From: Kosakonia oryziphila
GTDB taxonomy: Bacteria; Pseudomonadota; Gammaproteobacteria; Enterobacterales; Enterobacteriaceae
Direction: 5' to 3'
Assembly (NCBI RefSeq): GCF_900094795.1
Contig: NZ_FMBC01000028.1
Span: forward strand, 1 to 64,000
DNA length: 64,000 nt
The notes beneath the pieces are model-generated. The model did no database searches and was not told the origin of the DNA. It saw only the letters and a list, made by a program, of their open reading frames with translations. This document shows positions 19,575-30,670 of the stretch, piece by piece. A program made the position numbers and the translations under genes. The number at the start of each line of letters is the position of its first letter. Position 1 is the stretch's first letter.

Positions 19575-21833
19575 ATGAGCGATATGGCAGAGCGCCTTGC
19601 GCTGCATGAATTTACGGAAAACGCATACCTGAACTACTCCATGTACGTCATCATGGATCGTGCGTTGCCGTTTATCGGTGATGGCCTGAAACCGGTTCAG
19701 CGCCGCATCGTTTACGCAATGTCAGAGCTGGGCTTAAACGCCAGCGCGAAGTTTAAAAAATCCGCCCGTACGGTCGGCGATGTATTGGGTAAATACCATC
19801 CGCACGGCGACAGCGCCTGTTACGAAGCGATGGTGCTGATGGCGCAGCCGTTCTCCTATCGTTATCCGCTGGTGGATGGTCAGGGCAACTGGGGCGCGCC
19901 GGACGATCCGAAGTCCTTCGCCGCTATGCGTTATACCGAATCCCGCCTGTCGAAATACGCCGAACTGCTGCTCAGTGAACTGGGCCAGGGCACCGTTGAC
20001 TGGGTGCCGAACTTCGACGGTACGTTGCAGGAGCCGAAAATGCTGCCTGCTCGGTTGCCGAACATCCTGCTGAACGGCACCACCGGCATTGCCGTCGGGA
20101 TGGCGACGGACATTCCGCCGCACAACCTGCGTGAAGTGGCGAATGCTGCCATCGCCCTGATTGAACAGCCGAAAACCACGCTCGATCAACTGCTGGACAT
20201 TGTGCAGGGGCCTGATTATCCGACCGAAGCAGAGATCATCACTTCCCGCGCTGAAATCCGCAAAATCTACCAGAATGGTCGCGGCTCGGTGCGTATGCGC
20301 GCGGTGTGGAAAAAAGAGGATGGCGCAGTGGTGATCACGGCGCTGCCGCATCAGGTTTCCGGCGCGCGCGTGCTGGAACAGATTGCCGCCCAGATGCGCA
20401 ATAAAAAGCTGCCGATGGTCGACGATCTGCGTGACGAGTCGGATCATGAAAACCCGACACGTCTGGTGATTGTGCCGCGCTCTAATCGCGTGGATATGGA
20501 GCAGGTGATGAATCACCTGTTCGCCACCACCGATCTGGAAAAGAGCTACCGCATCAACCTGAACATGATCGGTCTGGATGGTCGTCCGGCGGTGAAAAAC
20601 CTGCTGGAGATCCTTACCGAATGGCTGGCGTTCCGTCGCGATACCGTACGCCGCCGTCTGAACCATCGTCTGGAGAAAGTGCTTAAGCGCCTGCATATCC
20701 TTGAAGGTTTGCTGGTGGCATTTCTCAATATCGACGAAGTGATTGAGATTATCCGTACTGAAGATGATCCGAAACCAGCATTGATGTCGCGTTTTGGCAT
20801 CAGTGAAACGCAGGCGGAAGCGATCCTTGAGTTAAAACTGCGTCATCTCGCCAAACTGGAAGAGATGAAAATTCGCGGTGAGCAGAACGAGCTGGAAAAA
20901 GAGCGCGATCAGTTGCAGGCGATCCTGGCTTCCGAGCGCAAGATGGACAATCTGCTGAAGAAAGAGTTACAGGCTGATGCTGCGGCATTTGGCGACGATC
21001 GCCGTTCGCCGCTACATGAGCGTGAAGAAGCGAAAGCGATGAACGAGCATGACATGCAGCCGTCTGAGCCGGTCACCATCGTTCTGTCGCAAATGGGATG
21101 GGTGCGCAGCGCCAAAGGCCATGACATTGATGCGCAGGGTCTGAGCTACAAAGCCGGAGATAGCTGGAAGGCGTCGGTAAAAGGTAAGAGCAACCAGCCC
21201 GTGGTGTTTGTTGATACTACCGGGCGCAGCTACGCTATCGATCCGATTACGCTGCCATCTGCGCGCGGCCAGGGCGAGCCGTTAACCGGTAAGCTGACGT
21301 TGCCGCCGGGCGCGACGGTTGAGCATATGCTGATGAGTAACGACGATCAGAAGCTGCTGATGGCTTCCGATGCTGGTTACGGTTTTGTCTGTACTTTCAA
21401 CGATTTAGTGGCGCGTAACCGGGCCGGGAAAACGCTGATCAGCTTGCCGGACGGGGCGAAAGTGATGCCGCCGCTGGCGATCGAAAACGATGACGATATG
21501 CTGCTGGCCATCACCACAGCAGGACGCATGCTGATGTTCCCGGTAAGCGATCTGCCGCAGTTGTCGAAAGGTAAAGGCAATAAGATCATCGGTATTCCGT
21601 CGGCGGATGCGGCGAAAGGTGTTGATGGCCTGGCGCATCTCTATTTGTTGCCGCCGCTCAGCACGCTGACCATTCACGTCGGCAAACGTAAAATCAAACT
21701 GCGTCCGGAGGAGTTGCAGAAAGTGCAGGGCGAGCGCGGACGTCGCGGTACGCTGATGCGCGGCTTGCAGAAAATCGACCGCGTGGAGATTGATGCACCT
21801 TCCCGTCCGACGGCAGGCGATAGCGAAGAATAA
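19575..21833 (+). CDS. parC: DNA topoisomerase IV subunit A ParC
   Basis: 752 residues, full length. Breaks and rejoins DNA through the catalytic tyrosine in AAMRYTESR (about Tyr120). The quinolone-resistance region is wild type at the two usual positions ([12 protein letters not shown]: Ser80, Glu84). The C-terminal beta-pinwheel is present, ending GDSEE. Works with ParE. Start ATG 19575 has GAGGAAT upstream. Adjacent to plsC as in E. coli. Confidence 0.98.
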   Translation: MSDMAERLALHEFTENAYLNYSMYVIMDRALPFIGDGLKPVQRRIVYAMSELGLNASAKFKKSARTVGDVLGKYHPHGDSACYEAMVLMAQPFSYRYPLVDGQGNWGAPDDPKSFAAMRYTESRLSKYAELLLSELGQGTVDWVPNFDGTLQEPKMLPARLPNILLNGTTGIAVGMATDIPPHNLREVANAAIALIEQPKTTLDQLLDIVQGPDYPTEAEIITSRAEIRKIYQNGRGSVRMRAVWKKEDGAVVITALPHQVSGARVLEQIAAQMRNKKLPMVDDLRDESDHENPTRLVIVPRSNRVDMEQVMNHLFATTDLEKSYRINLNMIGLDGRPAVKNLLEILTEWLAFRRDTVRRRLNHRLEKVLKRLHILEGLLVAFLNIDEVIEIIRTEDDPKPALMSRFGISETQAEAILELKLRHLAKLEEMKIRGEQNELEKERDQLQAILASERKMDNLLKKELQADAAAFGDDRRSPLHEREEAKAMNEHDMQPSEPVTIVLSQMGWVRSAKGHDIDAQGLSYKAGDSWKASVKGKSNQPVVFVDTTGRSYAIDPITLPSARGQGEPLTGKLTLPPGATVEHMLMSNDDQKLLMASDAGYGFVCTFNDLVARNRAGKTLISLPDGAKVMPPLAIENDDDMLLAITTAGRMLMFPVSDLPQLSKGKGNKIIGIPSADAAKGVDGLAHLYLLPPLSTLTIHVGKRKIKLRPEELQKVQGERGRRGTLMRGLQKIDRVEIDAPSRPTAGDSEE

Positions 21834-21842
21834 TCTTCCTAA

Positions 21843-21873
21843 AGTGTGCGCCTCTCCTTTCTCGAGGGGCGCA
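21843..21873 (+). terminator. Possible hairpin after parC
   Basis: GTGCGCCTCTCC...GAGGGGCGCA forms a GC-rich stem ten bases past the parC stop. No T-run follows, so it may act as a pause or RNA-stability hairpin only. Confidence 0.4.
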
Positions 21874-22055
21874 TGTACACGTAAAATTTCCCGTAAAAGC
21901 GTTGTTTATTCGTGCATTGCGATTAACAATACGTTGTTTTAAAGGCCGCATAACACAAAAGCCCAGACCAGTAATGGTCATCGGTGGTACAGCCTGTCTT
22001 GGCGTCATTGCAGGCATGGATATTATGCTCAAAGGTATGGGCTTCAGAGGTCGCT

Positions 22056-22793
22056 ATGCTATTCATTTTTCGTGTAATCATCGTTGTTATTTACTCCATT
22101 CTGGTGTCTGTATTCGGCTCAATCTACTGTCTGTTCAGTCCGCGTAATCCTAAGCATGTCGCCACGTTCGGCCATATGTTTGGTCGCCTTGCGCCAGTGC
22201 TTGGGCTGAAAGTGGAAACCCGCCTGCCGCCGGGCGCTGAGAAATTTGGCAACGCTATTTACATCGCCAACCACCAGAACAATTACGATATGGTTACGGC
22301 GTCCAGTATTGTGTTGCCGCCAACGGTGACAGTGGGCAAAAAGAGCCTGTTGTGGATCCCATTTTTCGGCCAGCTTTACTGGCTGACAGGCAACTTGCTT
22401 ATCGACCGTGATAATCGTGCGAAAGCGCACGGCACCATTGCTCAGGTGGTGAAACAGATCCAAAAACGCAATATCTCCATCTGGATGTTCCCGGAAGGCA
22501 CACGCAGCCGTGGCCGTGGCCTGCTGCCGTTTAAAACCGGCGCATTTCACGCGGCGATTGCGGCGGGCGTGCCGATTATCCCGGTTTGTGTTTCCACTAC
22601 GTCTAACAAAATCAACCTTAACCGCTTGCGTAATGGGCTGGCGATTGTCGAGATGCTGCCGCCTATTGATGTGACGCAGTTTGGTAAAGATCAGGTTCGC
22701 CAACTGGCGACGCACTGTCATGATCTGATGGCAAAAAAGATTGAAGAGCTTGATAAAGAAGTTGCCGAACGCGAAGCAGCGGGTCGGGTTTAA
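22056..22793 (+). CDS. plsC: 1-acyl-sn-glycerol-3-phosphate acyltransferase PlsC
   Basis: 245 residues. Makes phosphatidic acid from lysophosphatidic acid at the inner membrane. N-terminal membrane helix (MLFIFRVIIVVIYSILVSVF); acyltransferase motifs I NHQNNYD (HX4D), II/III FPEGTRSRGRG and IV VPIIPVCVSTT. Start chosen at 22056 to match the family; the frame extends to 21984 without ribosome-binding support. Second gene of parC-plsC-ftsP. Confidence 0.96.
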   Translation: MLFIFRVIIVVIYSILVSVFGSIYCLFSPRNPKHVATFGHMFGRLAPVLGLKVETRLPPGAEKFGNAIYIANHQNNYDMVTASSIVLPPTVTVGKKSLLWIPFFGQLYWLTGNLLIDRDNRAKAHGTIAQVVKQIQKRNISIWMFPEGTRSRGRGLLPFKTGAFHAAIAAGVPIIPVCVSTTSNKINLNRLRNGLAIVEMLPPIDVTQFGKDQVRQLATHCHDLMAKKIEELDKEVAEREAAGRV

Positions 22794-22865
22794 TCTTTCG
22801 TCACAAAGCAAGTCCGGCGGCGGTATCGCTTTCGGCGTATTGAGTTAGTTTTACACGGAGCAAAT

Positions 22866-24278
22866 ATGTCACTCAGTCGGCGTCAGTTTCTTCAGGCATC
22901 AGGAGTTGCGCTTTGTGCAGGCGCGGTGCCGCTGAGCGCAAATGCTGCCGGGCAGCAACCTCCGCTGCCGGTTCCTCCTCTGCTGGAATCGCGACGCGGC
23001 CAGCCGTTGTTTATGACGCTGCAACGCACGCACTGGTCATTTGCTACCGGTACCCGCGCGCAGGTCTCCGGCATTAACGGGCGTTATCTGGGGCCGACTA
23101 TTCGCGTCTGGAACGGTGACGACGTTAAGCTGATCTACAGTAACCGGCTGGCGGAAAATGTCGCCATGACCGTCAGCGGTTTGCAGGTGCCTGGCCCACT
23201 GATGGGCGGTGCCGCGCGGATGATGACGGCGAACAACGACTGGGCACCGGTGCTGCCGATCCGCCAGAGCGCGGCAACGCTGTGGTATCACGCCAACACG
23301 CCAAACCGCAGCGCTCAACAGGTCTATAGCGGCCTTGCCGGTATGTGGCTGGTGGAAGACGAAATCAGCAAATCGTTGCCAGTGCCGAACCACTACGGCG
23401 TGGATGATTTTCCGATCATTATTCAGGATAAAAGGCTGGATAACTTCGGTACGCCGGAGTACAGCGAGCCAGGGAGCGGGGGATTTGTCGGCGACACCCT
23501 GATGGTGAACGGCGCACAAAGCCCGTATGTTGAGGTCTCGCGCGGGTGGGTGCGCCTGCGTTTACTGAATGCCTCCAACTCCCGCCGCTATCAGTTGCAA
23601 ATGAGCGATGGCCGCGCGCTGCATGTGATTGCAGGCGATCAGGGTTTTTTACCTGCGCCCGTTACAGTGAAACAACTGTCGCTGGCACCCGGAGAGCGTC
23701 GCGAAGTGCTGGTAAATATGACCAACGGGGATGAAGTGTCGATCACCTGCGGCGAGGCGGCGAGCTTGATGGACAGGCTGCGCGGTATTTTCGAGCCGTC
23801 CAGCATTTTAATCTCCACGCTGGTGCTGACGCTGCGTCCGACCGGGCTGCTGCCGCTGGTGACTGATACGCTGCCGATGCGCCTGCTGCCGTCCGATGCC
23901 ATGGCCGGCACGCCGACGCGCAGCCGCGATATTACGTTGGGCAGCGATCCAGGCATTAACGGCCAGTTGTGGGACACGCAGCGTATTGATATCACCGCTC
24001 AGCAAGGGACATGGGAACGCTGGACCGTGCGCGCGGAAATGCCACAGTCGTTCCACATTGAAGGCGTAATGTTTCTCGTGCGCAACGTGAACGGCGCGCT
24101 GCCGTTCACGGAAGATCGGGGCTGGAAAGACACGGTGTGGATCGACGGGCAGGTTGAGCTGCTGGTGTGGTTCGGTCAGCCTTCATGGCCACATTTTCCT
24201 TTTCAGTTCCAGAGCCAGACGCTGGAAATGGCCGATCGCGGTTCGGTGGGGCAACTACTGGTCAACCCATCGGCATAA
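22866..24278 (+). CDS. ftsP: Cell division protein FtsP (SufI)
   Basis: 470 residues, multicopper-oxidase fold without the copper-binding His clusters. Exported by Tat: SRRQFLQASGVALCAGAVPL at the start carries the twin-arginine motif, with cleavage near SANA. Known in E. coli to localise to the septal ring and protect division under stress. ATG 22866 is preceded by GGAG. Third in parC-plsC-ftsP. Confidence 0.95.
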   Translation: MSLSRRQFLQASGVALCAGAVPLSANAAGQQPPLPVPPLLESRRGQPLFMTLQRTHWSFATGTRAQVSGINGRYLGPTIRVWNGDDVKLIYSNRLAENVAMTVSGLQVPGPLMGGAARMMTANNDWAPVLPIRQSAATLWYHANTPNRSAQQVYSGLAGMWLVEDEISKSLPVPNHYGVDDFPIIIQDKRLDNFGTPEYSEPGSGGFVGDTLMVNGAQSPYVEVSRGWVRLRLLNASNSRRYQLQMSDGRALHVIAGDQGFLPAPVTVKQLSLAPGERREVLVNMTNGDEVSITCGEAASLMDRLRGIFEPSSILISTLVLTLRPTGLLPLVTDTLPMRLLPSDAMAGTPTRSRDITLGSDPGINGQLWDTQRIDITAQQGTWERWTVRAEMPQSFHIEGVMFLVRNVNGALPFTEDRGWKDTVWIDGQVELLVWFGQPSWPHFPFQFQSQTLEMADRGSVGQLLVNPSA

Positions 24279-24429
24279 ATTCCACAGTCTGATAATGTAT
24301 TTACCAAACTTATGTTTCCTGTGCTTTTCGGGCAAGGGAAACAAGCGCGTAATACTCCTTCATTTCCCGCTACAATCCGGCGTATAATCGCCGGCCTTTG
24401 ATTATTTTTTTACCAATTTTGGAAGCAAA

Positions 24430-26613
24430 ATGAGCGCAATATCCCTGATCCAGCCGGATCGAGACCTTTTCTCCTGGCCCCAATACTGGGCGGCCTGCTT
24501 CGGCCCTGCGCCTTTTTTGCCGATGACGCGCGAAGAGATGGATCAACTTGGCTGGGATAGCTGCGACATTATTTTGGTTACCGGCGATGCGTATGTTGAT
24601 CACCCGAGCTTCGGTATGGCGATTTGCGGCCGTATGCTGGAAGCGCAGGGTTTCCGCGTTGGCATCATTTCCCAGCCGGACTGGAACAGCAAAGACGATT
24701 TTATGCGTCTGGGCAAACCGAACCTGTTCTTCGGCGTAACCGCCGGGAACATGGACTCGATGATCAACCGTTATACTGCCGATCGTAAGCTACGCCACGA
24801 CGATGCCTACACGGCGGATAACGTTGCCGGTAAACGTCCGGATCGCGCCACGCTGGTTTATACCCAGCGCTGCAAAGAGGCATGGAAAGATGTGCCGGTG
24901 ATCCTTGGCGGAATCGAAGCCAGCCTGCGCCGTACCGCGCATTACGATTACTGGTCTGATACCGTGCGCCGCTCGGTATTGATTGATGCCAAAGCGGATA
25001 TGCTGATGTTCGGCAACGGTGAACGGCCGCTGGTTGAAGTGGCGCACCGCCTTGCTGCCGGAGAGCCGATCGCGGAGATCCGTGATGTTCGCAACACGGC
25101 GATCATTGTTAAGGAAGCGTTGCCAGGCTGGAGCGGAGTTGATTCCACCCGTCTGGATACGCCGGGCAAAATCGATCCTATCCCGCATCCTTATGGTGAA
25201 GATCTGCCGTGCGCAGATAATAAACCGGTCGCACCGCAGGCGCAGGAAGTGAAGCGTGTCACCGTTCAACCGCCGCGTCCGAAACCATGGGAGAAAACCT
25301 ATGTGCTGCTGCCTTCCTACGAGAAGGTAAAAAGCGACAAGGTGCTCTACGCGCATGCGTCGCGTATTTTACACCATGAAACTAACCCAGGTTGCGCCCG
25401 TGCGCTGTTACAAAAGCATGGCGATCGTTATATCTGGATCAACCCGCCAGCAATCCCGCTTTCCACCGAAGAGATGGACAGCGTTTTTGCACTGCCGTAC
25501 CAGCGCGTGCCGCATCCGTCATACGGTAAGAGCCGTATTCCGGCGTATGAGATGATCCGCTTTTCGATCAACATCATGCGCGGCTGTTTTGGCGGATGCT
25601 CTTTCTGCTCCATTACCGAGCATGAAGGACGCATTATTCAGAGTCGCTCTGAAGATTCGATCATCAACGAAATTGAAGCGATCCGTGATTCGGTGCCGGG
25701 CTTTACCGGCGTGATTTCCGATCTGGGCGGCCCGACGGCCAACATGTATATGCTGCGCTGCAAATCACCGCGTGCGGAGCAAACCTGCCGTCGCCTCTCC
25801 TGTGTCTATCCGGATATCTGCCCGCACATGGACACCAACCATCAGCCGACCATCGATCTCTATCGCCGTGCGCGCAGTCTGAAAGGTATCAAGAAGATTT
25901 TGATTGCCTCTGGTGTGCGTTACGATCTGGCGGTGGAGGATCCGCGCTATGTGAAGGAACTGGCGACGCACCACGTTGGTGGTTATCTGAAGATCGCGCC
26001 TGAGCATACCGAAGAGGGGCCGCTGTCGAAAATGATGAAGCCGGGCATGGGCAGCTACGATCGCTTTAAACAGTTGTTCGATACCTACTCGAAAGAGGCG
26101 GGTAAAGAACAGTATCTGATCCCATACTTTATCTCGGCGCACCCAGGTACGCGTGATGAGGATATGGTGAATCTGGCGCTGTGGTTGAAACGTCACCGTT
26201 TCCGTCTCGACCAGGTGCAGAACTTCTATCCTTCGCCGCTGGCTAACTCAACCACCATGTATTACACCGGCAAAAACCCGCTGTCGAAAATCGACTACAA
26301 GAGCGAGGAAGTGGTTGTGCCGAGAGGGGATAAGCAGCGTCGTCTGCATAAAGCGCTGCTGCGTTATCATGATCCGGCGAACTGGCCGCTGCTGCGCGAA
26401 GCGCTGGAAGCAATGGGCAAAAAGCATCTGATCGGTTCACGCCGTGATTGTCTGGTGCCTGCGCCGACGCTGGACGAGATGCGTGAGGCACGCCGCCAGA
26501 ATCGCCAGTCGCGTCCGGCCCTGACCAAACACACACCGATTGCGCACCAGCGCAGCAACGGCAAGAGCGCCGCTGCGGCCCCGGCGAAAAAGCGCGCGCC
26601 GCGCGTTCGTTAA
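24430..26613 (+). CDS. ygiQ: YgiQ family radical SAM protein
   Basis: 727 residues. Radical SAM cluster motif CxxxCxxC at Cys386, Cys390 and Cys393 ([10 protein letters not shown]), preceded by the UPF0313 N-terminal domain ([20 protein letters not shown]). The C-terminus is basic and Ala/Lys-rich ([13 protein letters not shown]). E. coli YgiQ has been linked to alternative heme or ubiquinone-related chemistry, but the reaction is not settled. Intact here, whereas several E. coli strains carry a frameshift. Monocistronic, ending in a strong terminator. Confidence 0.95.
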   Translation: MSAISLIQPDRDLFSWPQYWAACFGPAPFLPMTREEMDQLGWDSCDIILVTGDAYVDHPSFGMAICGRMLEAQGFRVGIISQPDWNSKDDFMRLGKPNLFFGVTAGNMDSMINRYTADRKLRHDDAYTADNVAGKRPDRATLVYTQRCKEAWKDVPVILGGIEASLRRTAHYDYWSDTVRRSVLIDAKADMLMFGNGERPLVEVAHRLAAGEPIAEIRDVRNTAIIVKEALPGWSGVDSTRLDTPGKIDPIPHPYGEDLPCADNKPVAPQAQEVKRVTVQPPRPKPWEKTYVLLPSYEKVKSDKVLYAHASRILHHETNPGCARALLQKHGDRYIWINPPAIPLSTEEMDSVFALPYQRVPHPSYGKSRIPAYEMIRFSINIMRGCFGGCSFCSITEHEGRIIQSRSEDSIINEIEAIRDSVPGFTGVISDLGGPTANMYMLRCKSPRAEQTCRRLSCVYPDICPHMDTNHQPTIDLYRRARSLKGIKKILIASGVRYDLAVEDPRYVKELATHHVGGYLKIAPEHTEEGPLSKMMKPGMGSYDRFKQLFDTYSKEAGKEQYLIPYFISAHPGTRDEDMVNLALWLKRHRFRLDQVQNFYPSPLANSTTMYYTGKNPLSKIDYKSEEVVVPRGDKQRRLHKALLRYHDPANWPLLREALEAMGKKHLIGSRRDCLVPAPTLDEMREARRQNRQSRPALTKHTPIAHQRSNGKSAAAAPAKKRAPRVR

Positions 26614-26622
26614 GCGCAATAG

Positions 26623-26655
26623 CAAAACCCGGCAAAAAAACGCCGGGTTTTGTTT
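26623..26655. terminator. Terminator between ygiQ and dkgA
   Basis: CAAAACCCGGC-AAAAAAAC-GCCGGGTTTTG: an 11-base perfect stem with A-rich and T-rich arms, working in both directions for the convergent pair. Confidence 0.85.
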
Positions 26656-26675
26656 ATCTGTAACCGAATAAGACG

Positions 26676-27503
26676 TTAACCGCCGAACTGATCCGGATCC
26701 GGCCCCAGCCGTTTACCCTGTTCCAGTTTGGCGATTTCCGCCAGCTCATCTTTGTCCAGACGGAAATCCCAGACGTTGAAGTTCTCGGCAATACGCGCCG
26801 GGGTGACCGATTTCGGGATCACAATCAACCCGCTGTCGAGATGCCAGCGGATCACTACCTGCGCCGGTGTTTTGCCATATTTATCCGCCAGATCGCGGAT
26901 AATTTTCTGATCAAACACTCCTTCGCCGCCCTGTGCCAGCGGGCTCCAGGATTCAGTCTGGATCCTGTGCGTGGCATTCCAGGCATGTAGCTGGCGCTGC
27001 TGCATCAGCGGGTGCAGTTCGATCTGGTTGATCACCGGCGTCACGCCAGTTTCATCGATGATCTTTTGCAGATGATGAACCTGGAAATTGCACACGCCGA
27101 TGCTCTTCACCAGTCCCTGTTTTTGCAATTCGATCATACCCTTCCAGGCATCCACATAATGATCGATTGCCGGAACCGGCCAGTGCATCAGCCAGAGATC
27201 GATATAGTCGAGCTGAAGTTTTTTAAGGCTCTCCTGCAAGGCTTCTGCTGGCCGTTTCTGATCGTCGTTCCACAGTTTGGTGGTGATAAAGAGTTCATCG
27301 CGCGCCACGCCCGCACTGGCTAATGCTTTGCCAACGCCGTCTTCATTTTTGTAGGCCGTCGCGGTATCGATGGAGCGATAGCCCACTTCCAGCGCTTTAT
27401 GAATGGCGGTTACCACTTCCTCGTTGCTTGCTTTCCACACGCCAAGGCCGAGCTGCGGCATCAGATTGCCATCGGAAAGCTTAATCACGGTGGGATGTGT
27501 CAT
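26676..27503 (-). CDS. dkgA: 2,5-diketo-D-gluconate reductase A / methylglyoxal reductase DkgA
   Basis: 275-residue NADPH-dependent aldo-keto reductase. Catalytic residues in place: D in SIDTATAYKNE with Tyr, Lys in FITTKLWN, and His in LMHWPVP. The phosphate-binding IPKSVTPARI follows. Reduces 2,5-diketogluconate and small aldehydes including methylglyoxal and furfural. Start ATG 27503 with GGAG upstream. Downstream of yqhD on the same strand; in E. coli YqhC activates both. Confidence 0.96.
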   Translation of the reverse strand: MTHPTVIKLSDGNLMPQLGLGVWKASNEEVVTAIHKALEVGYRSIDTATAYKNEDGVGKALASAGVARDELFITTKLWNDDQKRPAEALQESLKKLQLDYIDLWLMHWPVPAIDHYVDAWKGMIELQKQGLVKSIGVCNFQVHHLQKIIDETGVTPVINQIELHPLMQQRQLHAWNATHRIQTESWSPLAQGGEGVFDQKIIRDLADKYGKTPAQVVIRWHLDSGLIVIPKSVTPARIAENFNVWDFRLDKDELAEIAKLEQGKRLGPDPDQFGG

Positions 27504-27604
27504 GCATTTCTCCTTTCAATAGGCTTACCGGGACAGGCCCGGTAAGGTGGTTTGCATTAAGTGTGGTCGAAAAACCCGAAAACGGAAGCCCGGCTTTTCA
27601 GTGC

Positions 27605-28768
27605 TTAGCGAGCTGCTTCGTAGATACGACGGCTGACATCCAGCGTAATATCGTGATGTTCGCCAAGTTGTGTCATACCGTGTTCTTCCAGTTTTGCCAG
27701 AAGCGCCGGGATGGAGCTACCGTCAAGGCCATAGCCAGAAAGACGCGTCGGTACACCCATGTGTTCGAAGAAGTTGCGGGTGGCTTCGATTGCGGCATCA
27801 ATGCGCTCATTTTCGGAACCTTTAGTGATATTCCATACGCGTTCCGCATATTGCAGCAGTTTTTCGCGTTTAGTTTCACGTTTTTCATTCCACAGTGCTG
27901 GCAGTACAATCGCCAGTGTTTGCGCGTGATCCAGCCCGTGCATTGCGGTCAGTTCATGGCCCAGCATATGAGTTGCCCAGTCCTGCGGTACGCCCGCACC
28001 AATCAGACCGTTCAGCGCCTGTGTCGCTGCCCACATCACATTGGCGCGAACATCGTAGTTTTCCGGTTCCTGCAATGCTTTCGGGCCTTCTTCGATAAGC
28101 GTCAGCAGAATGCCTTCGGCGAAACGATCCTGAATTTTGCCATTCACCGGCCAGGTGACGTACTGCTCAACAGTGTGTACGAACGCATCGATCACACCAT
28201 TCGCCACCTGGCGCGGCGGCAGAGTGTAGGTATAAACCGGATCCAGCACGGCAAACACTGGCTGGACGAACGGCGAGTGGAATGCCTGCTTGTCGCCTGT
28301 GGCTTTACGTGAAACCACGGCACCGGCATTGGATTCAGAGCCGGTAGCGGGCAGTGTCAGCACAGAGCCCATCGGAATAGCGCTTTTGATTTCGCTACCA
28401 CGGGTTTGCAGGATGTGCCACGGATCGATGCCGTCAGCATAGTTGGCGGCAGCCGCGATAAATTTGCTGCCGTCCAGCACAGAACCCCCGCCCACGGCCA
28501 GCAGGAAGGTAACGTTTTCTTCGCGGACGATTTTTACTGCTTTCATCAGGGTTTCGTACGTCGGGTTTGGCTCGATACCGCTGAATTCAAGAATGTCCAG
28601 CCCTTCAAGCGCGCTGTAAACCTGATCCAGTACGCCGTTTTTCTTCACGCTGCCGCCACCGTAAGTGATCAGCACGCGTGCGCCAGTTGGGATTTGCCCA
28701 CGCAGGTCGGCAATCGCGCCTTTACCAAACAGAATGCGGGTCGGGGTATGCAGATTGAAGTTGTTCAT
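27605..28768 (-). CDS. yqhD: NADPH-dependent aldehyde reductase YqhD
   Basis: 387 residues, iron/zinc-containing alcohol dehydrogenase family. NADPH loop around ITYGGGSVKKNG and GGGSVLDGSKF; metal ligands in DAFVHTVEQ and HELTAMHGLDH. Detoxifies aldehydes and lipid peroxidation products. ATG 28768 is the family start; the frame runs on to 28924 across the divergent promoter. Forms a unit with dkgA. Confidence 0.97.
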   Translation of the reverse strand: MNNFNLHTPTRILFGKGAIADLRGQIPTGARVLITYGGGSVKKNGVLDQVYSALEGLDILEFSGIEPNPTYETLMKAVKIVREENVTFLLAVGGGSVLDGSKFIAAAANYADGIDPWHILQTRGSEIKSAIPMGSVLTLPATGSESNAGAVVSRKATGDKQAFHSPFVQPVFAVLDPVYTYTLPPRQVANGVIDAFVHTVEQYVTWPVNGKIQDRFAEGILLTLIEEGPKALQEPENYDVRANVMWAATQALNGLIGAGVPQDWATHMLGHELTAMHGLDHAQTLAIVLPALWNEKRETKREKLLQYAERVWNITKGSENERIDAAIEATRNFFEHMGVPTRLSGYGLDGSSIPALLAKLEEHGMTQLGEHHDITLDVSRRIYEAAR

Positions 28769-28962
28769 TGCTCGTTCCCTTCTAACTAGAGGTGAAAAAA
28801 AGAGGCAGCGGACTGCCTGATGACGGTTATTGTGGGCGTGCGCGCCCACTCTCTCAATGCACATTCCTGCCGATGTCTTGCCTGTTTCTCCACGCGACTG
28901 GAGAAAAGGCACAAAACTCTGCACACTGTGCTCGTCAAAACGTCTTGCCGGAGCAGCGGAAA

Positions 28963-29862
28963 ATGAAGCGTGAAGAGATTTGCCTGCAACTGACAGAAAA
29001 AATTAAACGACTGAAAATAAAAGAAAACCGTCTAACTGAGTTGTTACCGGATATTCGCCTGCTGTACGGTACGCAGCCGGGAACCCGCACGCCGGTGATG
29101 TACCAGCCCGGGATCGTTTTTCTCTTTTCCGGCCATAAAATTGGTTATATCAATGAAAGGGTGTTCCGTTATGACACCAATGAATATTTGCTGCTGACGG
29201 TTCCGCTGCCGTTTGAGTGCGAAACGTTTGCTACCCCGGAGGTTCCATTGGCGGGGTTACGCTTAAATGTTGATATCCTGCAATTGCAGGAGCTGCTGAT
29301 GGATATTGGTGAAGATGAATATTTCCATCCTGGCGCTGCGGCCAGCGGTATCAACTCGGCGGTGCTGTCGGAGGAGATCCTCTGCGCGGCAGAACGTTTG
29401 CTGGATGTGATGGAGCATCCGCTGGATGCCCGTATTCTCGGTAAGCAGATTATCCGCGAAATGCTGTACCACGTGCTGACCGGGCCGCGCGGCGAAGCAC
29501 TGCTGGCGTTGGTCAGTCGTCAGACGCATTTCAGCCTGATCAGCCGTGTGCTGAAACGTATTGAAAGCCAGTACACGGAAAATCTCAGCGTGGATCAATT
29601 GGCGGCGGAAGCCAACATGAGCGTCTCTGCGTTTCACCACAACTTTAAGTCAGTTACCAGCACGTCGCCGTTGCAGTATTTGAAAACGTTCCGCTTGCAC
29701 AAAGCGCGGATGCTGATGGTGCATGACGGGATGAAAGCCAGCGCGGCGGCAATGCGCGTAGGGTATGAAAGTCCGTCGCAATTCAGCCGAGAATTTAAGC
29801 GTTATTTCGGCCTGACACCGGGGGAAGATGTGGCAAGGATCCGCCTGATACAGGGCGCGTGA
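28963..29862 (+). CDS. yqhC: AraC-family activator of yqhD-dkgA, YqhC
   Basis: 299 residues from ATG 28963 ([20 protein letters not shown]). N-terminal AraC-type cupin ([19 protein letters not shown]); C-terminal two-helix-turn-helix domain ([20 protein letters not shown], then [20 protein letters not shown]). Known in E. coli to activate yqhD-dkgA in response to aldehydes. Divergent from yqhD, the proper position. Upstream in-frame codons back to 28792 lack support. Confidence 0.94.
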   Translation: MKREEICLQLTEKIKRLKIKENRLTELLPDIRLLYGTQPGTRTPVMYQPGIVFLFSGHKIGYINERVFRYDTNEYLLLTVPLPFECETFATPEVPLAGLRLNVDILQLQELLMDIGEDEYFHPGAAASGINSAVLSEEILCAAERLLDVMEHPLDARILGKQIIREMLYHVLTGPRGEALLALVSRQTHFSLISRVLKRIESQYTENLSVDQLAAEANMSVSAFHHNFKSVTSTSPLQYLKTFRLHKARMLMVHDGMKASAAAMRVGYESPSQFSREFKRYFGLTPGEDVARIRLIQGA

Positions 29863-29866
29863 TTTT

Positions 29867-29891
29867 CCCTCTCCTGGAGCGGAGAGGGAGA
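29867..29891. terminator. Terminator between yqhC and yghB
   Basis: CCCTCTCC-TGGAGC-GGAGAGGG: an eight-base perfect stem in the gap between convergent genes. T-tracts are short on both sides. Confidence 0.55.
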
Positions 29892-29894
29892 GAA

Positions 29895-30554
29895 TCAGGC
29901 GCTGCAATACTTTTTCTTCAGCACCACGGTGACCGCGCCGACAAGGCCAACCACCAGCAGGAACAGCGGCAACAGCATCAGGAAGGTCATCACCTGATCT
30001 TCATGACGTTTGACGAAAGGGATCATGCTGATGGCATAGCCCAGCGACATCACCACGCCAACCCACAGCAACGCGCTCAGCCAGTTAAATAACTGGAAGC
30101 GGCGGTTCGACAGACCGGAAATGCCCGCCATGGTCGGTAGCAGCGTGCGCACAAACGCAAGAAAGCGTCCAGCCAGCAGCGCCAGCAGGCCATGACGGTC
30201 AAACATATAAGTCGCCCGTTCGTGATACTTCACTGGCAGATGTGACAGCCAGCTCTTCACCACCCGCGTATTGCCGAGCCATTTCCCTTGCAAATAACTC
30301 AGCCAGCAGCCGAGGCTGGCAGCCGTGGTGAGGAGCGCGATGGTGGAGATGAAATCCATGCAGCCACGCGCAACCAATGCACCAGCGAGCAGTAAAAGGC
30401 TGTCGCCTGGTAAAAATGAGGCAGGAAGCAAGCCGTTTTCTAAAAACAACGTGGCAAACATCACCAAATAAACGACACCGACAACATGTGGATTTGCCAG
30501 CGCAGCAAAGTCGTGATGCCAGAGCGCCGCAATAATATCTTGAATAACAGCCAT
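29895..30554 (-). CDS. yghB: DedA-family inner-membrane protein YghB
   Basis: 219 residues, VTT/DedA domain with multiple hydrophobic segments. Key family features: [20 protein letters not shown] and the conserved [19 protein letters not shown] with essential Arg residues. E. coli YghB (with YqjA) is needed for division, Tat export and envelope proton-motive-force maintenance; undecaprenyl-phosphate or lipid flipping is proposed for the family. Between yqhC and metC as in E. coli. Confidence 0.95.
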   Translation of the reverse strand: MAVIQDIIAALWHHDFAALANPHVVGVVYLVMFATLFLENGLLPASFLPGDSLLLLAGALVARGCMDFISTIALLTTAASLGCWLSYLQGKWLGNTRVVKSWLSHLPVKYHERATYMFDRHGLLALLAGRFLAFVRTLLPTMAGISGLSNRRFQLFNWLSALLWVGVVMSLGYAISMIPFVKRHEDQVMTFLMLLPLFLLVVGLVGAVTVVLKKKYCSA

Positions 30555-30617
30555 GGACTTTCCTGTGGTACTGCGTAGAAGAGGCTATTGTACTCCAACT
30601 CGCCTGAAACACCTTGA

Positions 30618-30662
30618 TCCGGGGCGCAAGAAATAAGAAATTTCCTGCCTTGCAGCCCCGGA
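30618..30662 (-). terminator. Hairpin downstream of metC
   Basis: TCCGGGGC-GCAAG pairs with CTTGC-A-GCCCCGGA across a loop of about 18 bases. It lies between the metC stop and the yghB start on the minus strand; a weak T-tract makes efficiency uncertain. Confidence 0.5.
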
Positions 30663-30670
30663 CGTCAGGT

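Noticed and set aside
19734-20696. 320-codon frame on the minus strand
   Set aside because: Antisense shadow of parC, rich in His and Arg as is usual for such shadows.
27497-28312. 271-codon plus-strand frame
   Set aside because: Antisense to yqhD; no ribosome-binding site or family features.
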